Below, one piece after another: positions 16,777 to 25,551 of a stretch of DNA of 64,000 bases (positions are counted from its first letter, which is position 1; every line of letters starts with the position of its first letter). Position numbers and translations under genes: made by a program. The notes beneath the pieces were generated by a model. That model was not told where the DNA came from and did not search any database. It saw nothing but the letters and a program-made list of their open reading frames with translations. The stretch comes from Pseudomonadota bacterium (GTDB lineage: Bacteria; Myxococcota_A; Polyangia; Polyangiales; Polyangiaceae): positions 1 through 64,000 of the forward strand of contig JAEZYZ010000110.1 in NCBI GenBank assembly GCA_023418705.1. Reading direction: 5' to 3'.

Positions 16777-18150
16777 CTATCTCGCTGGAAAGAAGCTCGC
16801 GCGCCGCCGCGGGGACGCTTCGGTCGGCCACACGGACGGCGCGGCGACCGGAGGCGTGGCCGGGCTCAAACCGATCCGGAAGACCGCTCCGCTCCCCTGC
16901 TCGCTTTCGACGTCCACCGAGAACCCGTGCTCGTCCGCGATGCGCTTGACCACCGCCAACCCAACCCCGGTTCCGTGGCTGCGCGTCGTAAAAAAAGCGT
17001 CGAACAGCCGCTCCTTGGCCTCCGGCTCGATACCGATGCCCGAGTCTTGCACGCACAGCACGACACGGTCCGCCTCCGCCTCGATGCTGACCCGCACGAC
17101 GTCTCCGGCGCTGCTCGCCTGGACGGCGTTGCGGACCAGATTCCAGATCAGCTGCCGCAGCTGGGATGCGTCAGCGGTGACCGTGGCTTCGAGCGGACCG
17201 CTGTAGCGCACGTCGACGTCGGTCGCAGCGCGGCCCGACCGCGACGTGAGCTCGACCACCTCGCGCGCGACCTTGGCGGCGTCGACGCTGGCGAGCTGCG
17301 GCCGCCGCGGCCGCGAAAGATCCATCATGTCCGTCACCAGATCGTTGAGCCGAGCTGCCTCGCGCTGGATGATCTCGCACAGCTGCCGGTCCTCCTCGGA
17401 CAGGCCGTCGCTGCTCTTCAAGAGCTGGATCGAGCCCGAGATCGAGCCGAGCGGGTTTCGGATCTCGTGCGCCAGGCCAGCGGCGAGCTGCCCGAGCACC
17501 GCCATCCGCTCGGCCTGCTCGGCGCGGCGCTCCGCGTGCACCAGCTTGCCGCCCGTCAGACGCAACCGCTCGGCCAGGTAGATGCCGAGCAGCGCCACGA
17601 CCGCCATCACCAGCGCGTTCACCAGCGCGTAGTAGGTGATCTCGTCGACCCTCAGCTGGTAGAGCCCGGGCGGCTGATCCGGCGGCGGGGACAGCAGACC
17701 GGACTGCAGCAGCGCCAGCAGCACGCCGTAGGAGCAGAGGCCGGCGAACGCCGCCGTGGCGGCGCCCCGCGCGCCGATCAACACGGCGCCGATCAGGCAC
17801 GTCAGCCCATAGAACGAGGTCGCGCCGCTGGCCGCTCCACCCGACAGGTACACCGCCACGGTCCAGGTGAGCTGGTCGAGGACGAGCTGGGCATAGGCGA
17901 GCCCCTCCAGGTGCTTGCCGCTCTTGAGCACGAAGGCGTAGCCGGCCGTCAGCGCGAACGCGGCGCCCAAGGTCGCGACCGCCGTGCGGATGGTGTAAGA
18001 CTCGATGTCGTACTCGTCGCGGGCGAAGAAGACGCCGATCAGCGCCAGCAGCAGGGTCAGAAACGCCAGCCGAGCGACGCTGATGAAGGCCAGGCGGCGC
18101 GGCAGGGGCGCCGACGCGACCCCCTCGGGCATGCCCAACCTGAGCGGCAT
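16777..18150 (-). CDS. pilS: Membrane sensor histidine kinase, PilS-like
   Basis: The 457-residue protein has about six hydrophobic segments in the first 195 residues (for example VARLAFLTLLLALIGVFF and TYYALVNALVMAVVALLGIYLA), then a HisKA domain with the phospho-acceptor H228 in AAGLAHEIRNPLGSI, and a HATPase domain with LIWNLVRNAVQAS (N box), DSGIGI (G1) and GTGVGLAVVKRI (G2). The multi-spanning N-terminus and AHEIRNPLGSISGSI sequence match PilS of the type IV pilus system. It starts 2 bases after the pilC stop, so the two are co-transcribed. Its usual partner, the response regulator PilR, is not adjacent. Its signal could be pilin or membrane state; this is inference. Confidence 0.85.
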   Translation of the reverse strand: MPLRLGMPEGVASAPLPRRLAFISVARLAFLTLLLALIGVFFARDEYDIESYTIRTAVATLGAAFALTAGYAFVLKSGKHLEGLAYAQLVLDQLTWTVAVYLSGGAASGATSFYGLTCLIGAVLIGARGAATAAFAGLCSYGVLLALLQSGLLSPPPDQPPGLYQLRVDEITYYALVNALVMAVVALLGIYLAERLRLTGGKLVHAERRAEQAERMAVLGQLAAGLAHEIRNPLGSISGSIQLLKSSDGLSEEDRQLCEIIQREAARLNDLVTDMMDLSRPRRPQLASVDAAKVAREVVELTSRSGRAATDVDVRYSGPLEATVTADASQLRQLIWNLVRNAVQASSAGDVVRVSIEAEADRVVLCVQDSGIGIEPEAKERLFDAFFTTRSHGTGVGLAVVKRIADEHGFSVDVESEQGSGAVFRIGLSPATPPVAAPSVWPTEASPRRRASFFPAR

Positions 18151-18151
18151 T

Positions 18152-19366
18152 TCAGTCGGCCTTGATGTTGCCGGCGAGCGAGAAGATCGGCAGATACATC
18201 GCGATCAGCACGACCCCGACCATGCCGCCGACGCCCACCATCATGATCGGCTCGAGCGCGCTGGTCAGGGCTGCGACGGCGATGTCCGTCTCCTCCTCGT
18301 AGAAATCCGCCACCTTGTTGAGCATCGCGTCGAGCGCACCGGTCTGCTCACCCACGGCGATCATTTGCACGACCATGTCCGGGAAGACCTTGGTCTCCGT
18401 CAGGGGCTCCGCCATGTTCTTGCCCTCGCTGATCCGGGAGCGCACGTACATGATCGCCGCCTCGATCACGACGTTGCCGGACGTCTTGGCGCAGATCTCC
18501 AGCGCATCGAGGATCGGGACGCCCGATTGTAGGAGCGTGCCGAGCGTGCGGGTGAAGCGCGCCACGGCGATCTTGCGCATCACCGGTCCGATCACCGGCA
18601 GCCGCAGCGTCCAGTCGTGAAAGAAGCGTTTGCCCGCCGGTGTGCGGTACGTGTAGACGATCCCGACCGCGAACAGCAGCGTGCCGAGCACGATGAACGG
18701 CAGGTAGCTCACGAAGCCGTGAGAGATGGCGACGATGATCTGCGTGAGCTTCGGCAGGGCTTCCTTGCCGCCGCCGAAGTCGGCGAACATGTTCTCGAAG
18801 GCCGGGATCACGAACGTGAGGAGCACCGTCATGACGCCCGCGGCGATCACCACCACGACCGACGGGTAGACGAGGGCTCCACGCACCTGCCGCACGAGCT
18901 TCTGGCGCTTCTCCAGATACACCGACAGGCGGTTCATGATGGTGTCGAGGATGCCGCCCACCTCCCCTGCGTGCACCAAGTTGACGAACAGGTTATCGAA
19001 GACCTTGGGGTGGCGCGCCAGCGAATCGCTGAAGGTGGCGCCCTGCTCGACCGCCTCCTTGACGTCCTTGAGCACCGCGGCAAAGTGCGGATTTTTCTGC
19101 TGCGAGGCCAGGATTTCCAGGCACTGCACCAGCGGCAAGCCGGCGTCGATCATGGTGGCGAACAGGCGGGTGAACGTCACCAGGTCCTTGGTCGTGACCC
19201 CCGTGCCGATCTGAAACTGCAGCGCTCGCGCCTTCTTCTTGACCTTGACCGGGCTGAGCTGCTGCTGGCGCAGGCGCGCGTTGACGGCCTCGGCGTCGTC
19301 CGCCTCCATCGTGCCTTTGCGCAGCTCGCCGGTGCGCGAGCGTGCTTCCCAAACGAATTCGGCCAT
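18152..19366 (-). CDS. pilC: Type IV pilus inner-membrane platform protein PilC
   Basis: This 404-residue protein matches the T2SF/PilC family: MAEFVWEARSRTGELRKGTM at the start, a first T2SF domain (FTRLFATMIDAGLPLVQCLEIL, EVGGILDTIM) and a second one (ARFTRTLGTLLQSGVPILDALEI, IAVGEQTGALDAMLNKVADFYEEE), with hydrophobic segments at VYPSVVVVIAAGVMTVLLTFVIPAF, YLPFIVLGTLLFAVGIVY and PIMMVGVGGMVGVVLIAMYLPIF. PilC is the platform on which the ATPases PilB and PilT act. Typical myxobacterial clusters have pilB and pilT upstream; here upstream is a divergent hydrolase, so this is a detached copy. The start at ATG 19366 fits the family; an upstream extension does not. Confidence 0.93.
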   Translation of the reverse strand: MAEFVWEARSRTGELRKGTMEADDAEAVNARLRQQQLSPVKVKKKARALQFQIGTGVTTKDLVTFTRLFATMIDAGLPLVQCLEILASQQKNPHFAAVLKDVKEAVEQGATFSDSLARHPKVFDNLFVNLVHAGEVGGILDTIMNRLSVYLEKRQKLVRQVRGALVYPSVVVVIAAGVMTVLLTFVIPAFENMFADFGGGKEALPKLTQIIVAISHGFVSYLPFIVLGTLLFAVGIVYTYRTPAGKRFFHDWTLRLPVIGPVMRKIAVARFTRTLGTLLQSGVPILDALEICAKTSGNVVIEAAIMYVRSRISEGKNMAEPLTETKVFPDMVVQMIAVGEQTGALDAMLNKVADFYEEETDIAVAALTSALEPIMMVGVGGMVGVVLIAMYLPIFSLAGNIKAD

Positions 19367-19418
19367 CGGTGCTCTCGGGGGCTGGGCATCCGATGACGGA
19401 CGAACGCCAGCAGTGCTA

Positions 19419-19448
19419 AGCATACCGGCGCGCCAGCCATCAGGTCAA
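19419..19448 (-). promoter_or_regulatory. Likely sigma-70 promoter of pilC-pilS
   Basis: On the minus strand TTGACC (19443-19448) and TATGCT (19419-19424) are separated by 18 bases, and the -10 lies 52 bases upstream of the pilC ATG. Both hexamers match five and four of six consensus positions. No sigma-54 -24/-12 motif is seen here. Confidence 0.5.
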
Positions 19449-19533
19449 AAAGGACCGAGGCGCGCCCCAGGCGAGGAGATCGACACTGTCCTGCGCACCC
19501 GTACCGGAGCGACTCGCGGAGCTGGCGAGCGCG

Positions 19534-20571
19534 TTGGTCGCCGGCGCCGTGGCGCCGCAGGCCGCCGTCGCTGTGGCCTTTTGGAGGGGGAAGTGGCAGG
19601 TACAGAGCGCCGCTGCCGATCGGCGTGGGCCGCCCTCGCCCGGGAGCGAGCCGGTCTTCGACCTGGCCTCGGTGAGCAAGCCGGTGCTGGCAGCCGCGGC
19701 AGCGCGTTTGGTGGAGCGGGGCGTGCTCCAATGGACCACGCCGATCGGGCAGCTCCTGCCGGAAATCGCCGCCACCGAGAGCGCGGCGGCGAGCGTCGAA
19801 GCCCTGCTGTCGCACCGCGCCGGGCTGCGAGCACATGCGCCGCTCTACGACGCGTTGCGGGCCGGGCGAGCCGTGCGCCGGAGCGAAGCGCTGCAGCGCG
19901 CCGCGGCCAGTCGCCAGCGGACGCCCGCCCCCGACGAAGCCGTCTACAGCGACCTGGGTTACCTGCTGCTCGGCGCCGCGCTGGAGCGCCGCCTGCACTT
20001 GCCGCTCGACGTCATCCTCGATCAGCAAGTGTCGACGCCGCTCCGACTCGACCTGGCTTCGGCGCGCCAGTGGCTCGCGCGCATGCGTGACTTCTTGCCG
20101 CGCGTCGCGCCCACGGAGAACGTGGCGTGGCGCGGCGGCTTGCTCCGCGGCAGCGTGCACGACGAGAACGCCTGGGCGCTCGCTGGCCACGGCGCGTGCG
20201 GGCACGCCGGGCTCTTCGGGACGGCCGCGGGGGTGGCGCGGTTCGGGGCCGCGGTGCTGGACGCGCTGCATGGCCGATCGAGCTGGCTCAGCCAGGAGAG
20301 CGCGGCGCTGATGACGCGACCGCGGCGCGGGGGCACGCTCCGCGCCGGCTTCGACGGTAAGGCGGGACCGGACTCGATGGCAGGGCGGCGCGCTGGCCCG
20401 CGCACCTTCGGACACCTCGGCTTCACCGGTACGAGCCTCTGGTGCGATCCGGATGTCAATGCGGTTACAGTGCTGCTAACGAACCGCGTTTGTCCTACCC
20501 GAGAGCACGTCGCGATCCGTCGCGCGCGGCCGCTCGCGCACGACGCGCTGTTCGCGCACGTCCCCCGATGA
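19534..20571 (+). CDS. Beta-lactamase-fold serine hydrolase (class C/esterase-like)
   Basis: The protein carries the class C beta-lactamase/DD-peptidase fold motifs: nucleophile SxxK in FDLASVSKPVL, the second motif YSDLGY in place of YxN, and HLGFTGTS for the third (HxGxTG). It has no obvious signal peptide, so it may be cytoplasmic, like many EstB-type esterases. The start is uncertain. The frame is open and well biased from further upstream, and a good AGGAG (19474-19478) sits 7 bases before a CTG at 19486, which would yield MSCAPVPERLAELASALVAG, a typical N-terminus for this family; the first conventional start is TTG 19534. The gene diverges from pilC. The substrate is unknown. Confidence 0.82.
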   Translation: MVAGAVAPQAAVAVAFWRGKWQVQSAAADRRGPPSPGSEPVFDLASVSKPVLAAAAARLVERGVLQWTTPIGQLLPEIAATESAAASVEALLSHRAGLRAHAPLYDALRAGRAVRRSEALQRAAASRQRTPAPDEAVYSDLGYLLLGAALERRLHLPLDVILDQQVSTPLRLDLASARQWLARMRDFLPRVAPTENVAWRGGLLRGSVHDENAWALAGHGACGHAGLFGTAAGVARFGAAVLDALHGRSSWLSQESAALMTRPRRGGTLRAGFDGKAGPDSMAGRRAGPRTFGHLGFTGTSLWCDPDVNAVTVLLTNRVCPTREHVAIRRARPLAHDALFAHVPR

Positions 20572-20663
20572 GGCGTCCACCCACGGGTAATTCAGCGGCG
20601 CGCGCCCCGTTCACGAACACCGAGGCGCACGCGCCGCCTGGCCGAGCGGCAACGGCCGGGTGT

Positions 20664-20694
20664 CCGCGGCGCCGCGGGAGCGGCCGTACGGCCG
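20664..20694. repeat. Two adjacent 14-bp perfect palindromes
   Basis: CCGCGGCGCCGCGG (20664-20677) and CGGCCGTACGGCCG (20681-20694) are each perfectly self-complementary and lie between the hydrolase gene and the FHA gene. They could form a terminator without a T-run for the hydrolase or be binding sites for a dimeric regulator of the FHA gene. Some of this symmetry is expected in such GC-rich DNA. Confidence 0.5.
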
Positions 20695-20800
20695 AGGGTG
20701 AATTTACCGTGTGGATTCGACGTGGAAGCTCTACCATAGGCGTGCCAATTTACGCGAGCGCGGGCCGAGCTTCGGTCCATCGCGAGAGTCATTCGAGCCC

Positions 20801-22348
20801 ATGTGGAAGCTATCCATCGAGGACGACCAGGGCAACAAGACGGTCGTCAAGCTCGTCCGTGACGAGTACACGATAGGACGCGCCGAAGACAACGCGATCC
20901 GGCTGACCGAGCGCAACATCAGCCGCAAGCACGCCGGCCTGCGCAAGGGCGGCGACCGCTGGCTGTTGACCGACGTGCAGAGCTACAACGGTTGCTACAT
21001 CAACGGAACGCGGGTGAGCGATCCCGCGCAGCTCGAGCACGGCGACCTGATCCAGCTCGGGGACTACCGGCTGACGGTGGTGGACGAGGCGATGCAGGCG
21101 GTGGCCGCCCCGAACGCCAGCGAGTCGGCGACGATCCCCGCGGTGCCCCGCAGCGAGTCGCTGCTCGGCCAACCCGACCGGCTGGTGATGCTGATCGGCC
21201 CGGCTCCCGGCGCCGAGTTCGCGCTCGGGCCCGAGCGGCTGGTGATCGGTCGGGGCGAGGAGTGCGACATCGCCATCAATCACAGCTCGGTGAGCCGGGT
21301 GCACGCCGAGGTCCAGCCCTTCGGCGACGGCCGCTACGAGATCGTGGACCGCGGCAGCGCCAACGGCGTGCGCATCAACGGGATCGAGCTGCAGCGCAGC
21401 TTGCTCCACCCTCGGGACAGCATCGAGCTCGGCGACGTCGTGCTCAAGTACATCCCGGCGGGTGAGGTCTACCGGCCGAGCGCCGACGAGACCTATCACC
21501 TCGCGAGCTCCGCGGCGGTGGACGTGGCTCCGGCCCGCGGGATCCCGACCGGCGCCAAGATCATCGCCGGCGTGGCCGGGCTCGGGGTGCTGGGGGTGCT
21601 CGGGATGGTGATGCTGGGCCACCGGGCGCAGAACGCGCCGGACGTGGTCACTCCGGCGGCCGAGCAGCGCGATCCGACGGCGCAGGCGCTCGCGGAAGCC
21701 ACCGCCCTGCTCAAGCAAGGCAACATTCAGGCCGCCCACGAGCTGGCGCTGGCTCAGATCCCCGAGGACAGCAACGCCCGGCAGTCGGGCGAATTTCGAC
21801 AAATCGAGGCTGCCTGGGCGGACGCGCTGTTCGCGGAGGCGGAAGCAACCGACGACGTCGACCGCAAGCTCGAGTTGTTCGACCGCATCGCCAGCTCGAC
21901 CACCGTGGACAGCGTGCGGCGCAAACGCGCGAGCAGCGCGCGGGACGAGCTGTCGGCGCTGGCGGCCGGCAGCGTCGATATCAACGAGCTGCCGAGCGCC
22001 CCTTCGGCGACGCCCTCCGGATCGGGGACGCCGCGGCCGCGGCCGGCCGATGCGGTGAAGGTCGCGACCTCGCCGCCGACGTCGCCGCCCCCGGCGCGCC
22101 CCACGGTCGCACGCGGGACCGAGGCCAAGCCGAAGCTTCAAGGTGGCCTCGTGCGAGACAACCCGTTCGACGCCCCCGGCGGCGGCGAAAGCGGCGCCCG
22201 CGCGCACGACGCCGCCGAGCGCGCGCAGGCCCTCGCCGCCAAGGACGCACTCAAGGCAAAGGTCCGGAGCGGCGACGCGACCGAGTCCGATCGCCGCCTG
22301 CTGCGCGCGTTGTGCCGCCAGCTCGGCGATGCGTCGTGCTCGAACTGA
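20801..22348 (+). CDS. Twin FHA-domain membrane protein
   Basis: This 515-residue protein starts with two forkhead-associated domains, which bind phosphothreonine peptides. FHA1 (about residues 1-95) has YTIGRAEDNAIRL, NISRKHAGL and SYNGCYINGTRV; FHA2 (about 125-220) has LVIGRGEECDIAI, SSVSRVHAEV and SANGVRINGIEL. A single transmembrane helix follows (IIAGVAGLGVLGVLGMVML), then a helical region with TPR-like spacing (ALLKQGNIQAAHELALAQIP) and a Pro/Ser/Lys-rich tail. The FHA domains are thus cytoplasmic and the tail periplasmic. It is a likely reader for Ser/Thr kinases, one of which is encoded at 32.8-34.3 kb. The start at ATG 20801 begins right at the first FHA strand. Confidence 0.9.
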   Translation: MWKLSIEDDQGNKTVVKLVRDEYTIGRAEDNAIRLTERNISRKHAGLRKGGDRWLLTDVQSYNGCYINGTRVSDPAQLEHGDLIQLGDYRLTVVDEAMQAVAAPNASESATIPAVPRSESLLGQPDRLVMLIGPAPGAEFALGPERLVIGRGEECDIAINHSSVSRVHAEVQPFGDGRYEIVDRGSANGVRINGIELQRSLLHPRDSIELGDVVLKYIPAGEVYRPSADETYHLASSAAVDVAPARGIPTGAKIIAGVAGLGVLGVLGMVMLGHRAQNAPDVVTPAAEQRDPTAQALAEATALLKQGNIQAAHELALAQIPEDSNARQSGEFRQIEAAWADALFAEAEATDDVDRKLELFDRIASSTTVDSVRRKRASSARDELSALAAGSVDINELPSAPSATPSGSGTPRPRPADAVKVATSPPTSPPPARPTVARGTEAKPKLQGGLVRDNPFDAPGGGESGARAHDAAERAQALAAKDALKAKVRSGDATESDRRLLRALCRQLGDASCSN

Positions 22349-22385
22349 GCCGGCGCGCGCGCCACCCACTGCTAAGCTTGCCGGC

Positions 22386-23906
22386 GTGACCGACCCGGAT
22401 CTCATCGGCACCGTTTCGCGCTGCGAGCCGAGCTCCGACGAGGAGGTGGTCACGCGCGCGGGCACGGCGTTGTTCTCACGGCCGGCGCTCGCCGCCGTGA
22501 CGACGCTCGTGCTCGCGGCCGCCGTGCAGTGGATCCCGGGGCTGGAGCGGGTGCGGGTGTTTTCACGACCCGCGGCGCCGGAGCCGACGCCGGCGCCGCT
22601 GGCGGCGCCCGATCTCAGCGTCGGCGAGTCGGAGCTGCTCTTGGCGAGCGAGTCCCGCCGGGAGCTGGCGCAACCCGATGACGCCCAGCTCCGGAAGGCC
22701 GCCCGCGGCCCGATCGGCGGCAGCCGCGATGAACCGGAGTTGCCGGCGATCGACGCGAAGGAGCCGCCGGTGCCGCTGACCGGCGGCGAGCACCTGTCGG
22801 GGTTCTACGAAGCGCTCGCTCGCACGGCGCAGAAGAAGCCCGGGGCCATCACCCGCATCACCCACTTCGGCGACTCCGTCATCGCGAGCGACTACGTGTC
22901 GGGCACGCTGCGCCGCAAGCTGCAGGAGCAGTTCGGCGACGCCGGGCACGGCTTCATGTTGATCGCCAACGCCTGGCCAGCGTACTTCCACAATGACGTG
23001 GAGCGCTGGGCGTCGCCCGGGTGGAAGGTGAGCCGCGTCGTGGGGCCGCTGGCCGCCGACGGCTGGTACGGCCTGGGCGGGGTGACGTTCAGCGCCCCGG
23101 CCGGAGCGCGGGCGCGCTTCGGCACGGCGAGCGACGGGGATTTCGGGCGCGCGGTGTCGCGCTTCGTGCTCGCCTACGTCGAGCAACCGGGAGGCGGCGA
23201 GATCGCGCTCGCGCTCGACGGCGAGGAGCACGAACGCCTGTCGACGGACGGCCCGGAAAAGCGCGTTCGCTACCACGAGGTTTCGACGACCGATGGCCCC
23301 CACCAGCTCGAGGTGGTGACGAAGACCAAGCAGTCCCGGTTGTTGGGCGTCACGATGGAGCGAGACGTTCCGGGGGTGGTCCTGGACGCGATCGGCATTC
23401 AGGGCGCTCGCATCCGCTTCCTCGACAAGCAGGACGACGCGCACTGGGCCGAGCAGCTGAGACAGCGCGCCTCGAACCTGCTCGTCTATCAATTCGGCGC
23501 CAACGAGAGCGGAGACGGCTTTTTGTATCCGATGGAAGACTACTATCGGACCATGAAGGCCGTGTTGCTGCAGGGGAAGGCGGCGCTCCCGAACGCGAGC
23601 TGTTTGGTGATCGCTCCGATGGACCGCGCTGCAAAACGCGGCGATCAGCTCATCACCATCAAGGTCATCCCGCACCTCGTGAAGCAGCAGCGCAAGGTCG
23701 CGGCAGAGGTCGGCTGCGGGTACTTCGACACCTACGAAGCCATGGGGGGAAAGGGCTCGATGGCCACTTGGGTGCGGCGCGGCCTCGGGCAAGCGGACCT
23801 GACGCACCCGAGCGCCGTCGGCGCCCAGGTGATCGGCAACTGGATCTACCGGGCGCTGATGCAGGGCTACAACGCGCACCTCGAAGCGCGGCAGCGCCAG
23901 CGCTGA
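22386..23906 (+). CDS. SGNH/GDSL hydrolase-like envelope protein (first copy)
   Basis: A 506-residue protein with one N-terminal hydrophobic anchor (ALAAVTTLVLAAAVQWIPGL) and a periplasmic domain with SGNH blocks: block I GDSVIASD, block III YQFGANESG and block V DLTHPSAVGA, giving a Ser-Asp-His triad. A beta-sandwich-like segment lies between blocks I and III (GWYGLGGVTFSAPAG, GEIALALDGEEHE). Relatives include peptidoglycan and polysaccharide O-acetylesterases. A GTG start at 22386 places the anchor near residue 40. A second SGNH protein with the same layout is encoded at 25552-26856 on the other strand. The substrate is not known; an acetyl group on a cell-surface polymer is the best guess. 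Confidence 0.83.
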   Translation: MTDPDLIGTVSRCEPSSDEEVVTRAGTALFSRPALAAVTTLVLAAAVQWIPGLERVRVFSRPAAPEPTPAPLAAPDLSVGESELLLASESRRELAQPDDAQLRKAARGPIGGSRDEPELPAIDAKEPPVPLTGGEHLSGFYEALARTAQKKPGAITRITHFGDSVIASDYVSGTLRRKLQEQFGDAGHGFMLIANAWPAYFHNDVERWASPGWKVSRVVGPLAADGWYGLGGVTFSAPAGARARFGTASDGDFGRAVSRFVLAYVEQPGGGEIALALDGEEHERLSTDGPEKRVRYHEVSTTDGPHQLEVVTKTKQSRLLGVTMERDVPGVVLDAIGIQGARIRFLDKQDDAHWAEQLRQRASNLLVYQFGANESGDGFLYPMEDYYRTMKAVLLQGKAALPNASCLVIAPMDRAAKRGDQLITIKVIPHLVKQQRKVAAEVGCGYFDTYEAMGGKGSMATWVRRGLGQADLTHPSAVGAQVIGNWIYRALMQGYNAHLEARQRQR

Positions 23907-23949
23907 GCCCCGGCTCACGTCCCCCTTGCCGCGGGCGACCGGGACGGCG

Positions 23950-24579
23950 ATGTTGTGCGCCGTGGGCACACGCACCGTGGTCGACTCCGTCGTCGAAGTC
24001 TCGGGACCTCCGGAGAATCGGGACGAGCTCGAGCGGCTCCTCGAGGATCTCCGGCGCCGCTTCCCTGGGGCGAACCTGCAGCGCTACCTCGATCGCCTGC
24101 CCGAGATCGCGCCGAGCGCGCACGTCGCTCCGGGCGCGGCGCTCTTCGGCAAGGTCCGCCTGGCCGAAGGCGCGAGCGTCTGGCCAGGCTGCGTGCTGCG
24201 TGGCGACCTCAACGACGTCTCGGTCGGCCGCGGCAGCAACGTCCAGGACGGGACCGTGATCCACGTGGGCGACCGAGATCCCGCGATCGTCGGCGCCGAC
24301 GTGGTGATCGGCCACCGCGCGGTGGTGCACGGCTGCACGATCGAAGACGCCGTGCTCATCGGGATCCAGTCGACCGTGCTCGACGGCGCGATCATCGGGG
24401 CCGGCAGCGTGGTCGGCGCTGGCGCCGTGGTGACCGCCGGCACCCGCATCCCGCCGCGCAGCCTGGTCCTGGGCATCCCGGGCCGCGTAACCAAGACGCT
24501 GACCGGCGACGACGAGGCGTTCCAGCGCGCGCTCGCGGCCAAGTACCGGCGCCTCGCGCACAACTACAAAGCGGGATGA
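23950..24579 (+). CDS. Gamma-carbonic anhydrase-like hexapeptide-repeat protein
   Basis: The C-terminal 160 residues form a left-handed beta-helix with hexapeptide repeats. Zn-binding positions of gamma-class carbonic anhydrases are present as the histidines in DGTVIHVGD and IGHRAVVHGCTIED, and the family segments LRGDLNDVSVGRGSNVQDG and LVLGIPGRVTKTL are conserved. The protein may hydrate CO2 or may be a catalytically silent relative; I cannot tell these apart by eye. It has about 50 extra N-terminal residues (RDELERLLEDLRRRFPGANLQ), probably helical, compared with the usual 175-residue family. ATG 23950 is preferred over an upstream TTG. It follows the SGNH gene by 43 bases. Confidence 0.85.
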   Translation: MLCAVGTRTVVDSVVEVSGPPENRDELERLLEDLRRRFPGANLQRYLDRLPEIAPSAHVAPGAALFGKVRLAEGASVWPGCVLRGDLNDVSVGRGSNVQDGTVIHVGDRDPAIVGADVVIGHRAVVHGCTIEDAVLIGIQSTVLDGAIIGAGSVVGAGAVVTAGTRIPPRSLVLGIPGRVTKTLTGDDEAFQRALAAKYRRLAHNYKAG

Positions 24580-24640
24580 AGCGGATGACCTGGCGGCAGG
24601 CTCCCTTTCGCCCGGTCTCCGGAGAAGCTAGGCTGAGTGA

Positions 24641-25057
24641 ATGGCCTCGCTGCCGCTCGATGCCCGAACCCTCGCGGCCCTGCAAGCCGTCCTGGCGAGT
24701 GACGAGCGTGTGCGCTTGGCGTTGGTGTTCGGCTCCGTCGCGCGCGGCCAGACGCACGCGACGTCGGATCTGGATGTGGCGGTCCAGGGACGCAACCTCG
24801 ATCTGGACCGACTCGCGGCCGATCTCAGCCAGGTCTCTGACGGTGAGGTCGATGTCGTGTCGCTGGACCAGGTTGGCATCCCGCTGCTGGAGGAGATCGT
24901 GCGTGACGGCGTCGTGATCTACGAAGCCGGGGCGGGGACGGCCGCGATCTGGCGATCTCGGGCGCTCGGAAGGCTCGAGCTCGATCGCCCTTGGTATGCG
25001 CGGATGCGCGACGCCTGGTTGAGGCGCGTTGCGGAGGAAGGCATGAGTCGTGGTTAA
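24641..25057 (+). CDS. mntA: MntA-type nucleotidyltransferase antitoxin
   Basis: This 138-residue protein has the minimal nucleotidyltransferase signature G31-S32-(10 residues)-D43-x-D45 (GSVARGQTHATSDLDVAV) and a third acidic residue in EVDVVSL. In HepT-MntA systems this enzyme transfers AMP to a tyrosine of the HepT toxin and so silences it. The gene overlaps the hepT start by 8 bases, fixing their pairing. Here the antitoxin gene comes first, while in the best-studied Shewanella and Aphanizomenon pairs hepT precedes mntA. Codon third positions are slightly less G/C-biased than in neighbours, consistent with acquisition by transfer. Confidence 0.88.
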   Translation: MASLPLDARTLAALQAVLASDERVRLALVFGSVARGQTHATSDLDVAVQGRNLDLDRLAADLSQVSDGEVDVVSLDQVGIPLLEEIVRDGVVIYEAGAGTAAIWRSRALGRLELDRPWYARMRDAWLRRVAEEGMSRG

Positions 25058-25499
25058 GCCGGATCTGGTGGCCGCGAAGCTGGCGGAGCTGGCTCACCGA
25101 GTCGCACGTGCGCGCGCACACTGTCCATCGGACCCGTCGGATCTCGCGAAGGACGAGGATGCGCTCGATCTGGTCGCCTTCAACCTGATGGTTGCGGTGC
25201 AGACGTCAGCCGACATCGCCAGCCACATCATCGCGGACGAAGGCTGGCCTGTGGTCACGAGCCTGGCGGCCGGGTTTCAGCGCCTGCGGGAGAAGGGCGT
25301 GTTGTCTGATGAGACGGCCGATGCGCTGTGTCGAGCGGTAGGGCTGAGAAATGTCGTGGCACACGGCTACGAGCGAATCGACGCCGGCCGCGTCCATGCT
25401 GCAGCTACCCGGGGCATCGACGACTTGGACGCCTTTGCACAGGAAGTCAGCCGCTGGATTCGGCGGCAGATCGCTGAACCCACGCCTGACGATGCTTGA
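25050..25499 (+). CDS. hepT: HepT-type HEPN ribonuclease toxin
   Basis: The 149-residue protein contains the HEPN catalytic motif RX4HxY as R100-NVVA-H105-G-Y107 and the typical helical sequence around ALDLVAFNLMVAVQTSADIASHII. HepT toxins cleave RNA; the Tyr of the motif is the target for modification by MntA. It starts at a GTG within the end of mntA, preceded by GAGGAAGG. Both conserved parts of the pair look intact, so the module is probably functional. It could act in plasmid or island maintenance or phage defence; neither is shown by the sequence. Confidence 0.88.
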   Translation: MVKPDLVAAKLAELAHRVARARAHCPSDPSDLAKDEDALDLVAFNLMVAVQTSADIASHIIADEGWPVVTSLAAGFQRLREKGVLSDETADALCRAVGLRNVVAHGYERIDAGRVHAAATRGIDDLDAFAQEVSRWIRRQIAEPTPDDA

Positions 25500-25551
25500 C
25501 CGAACGCTTCCCTTTCATGCCGCCGCCTTTGTTCGATGAACCTGCCCGCCT

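Noticed and set aside
20572..20800. Short frames between the hydrolase and the FHA gene
   Set aside because: No sensible composition or start; the stretch holds palindromes and probably a promoter.
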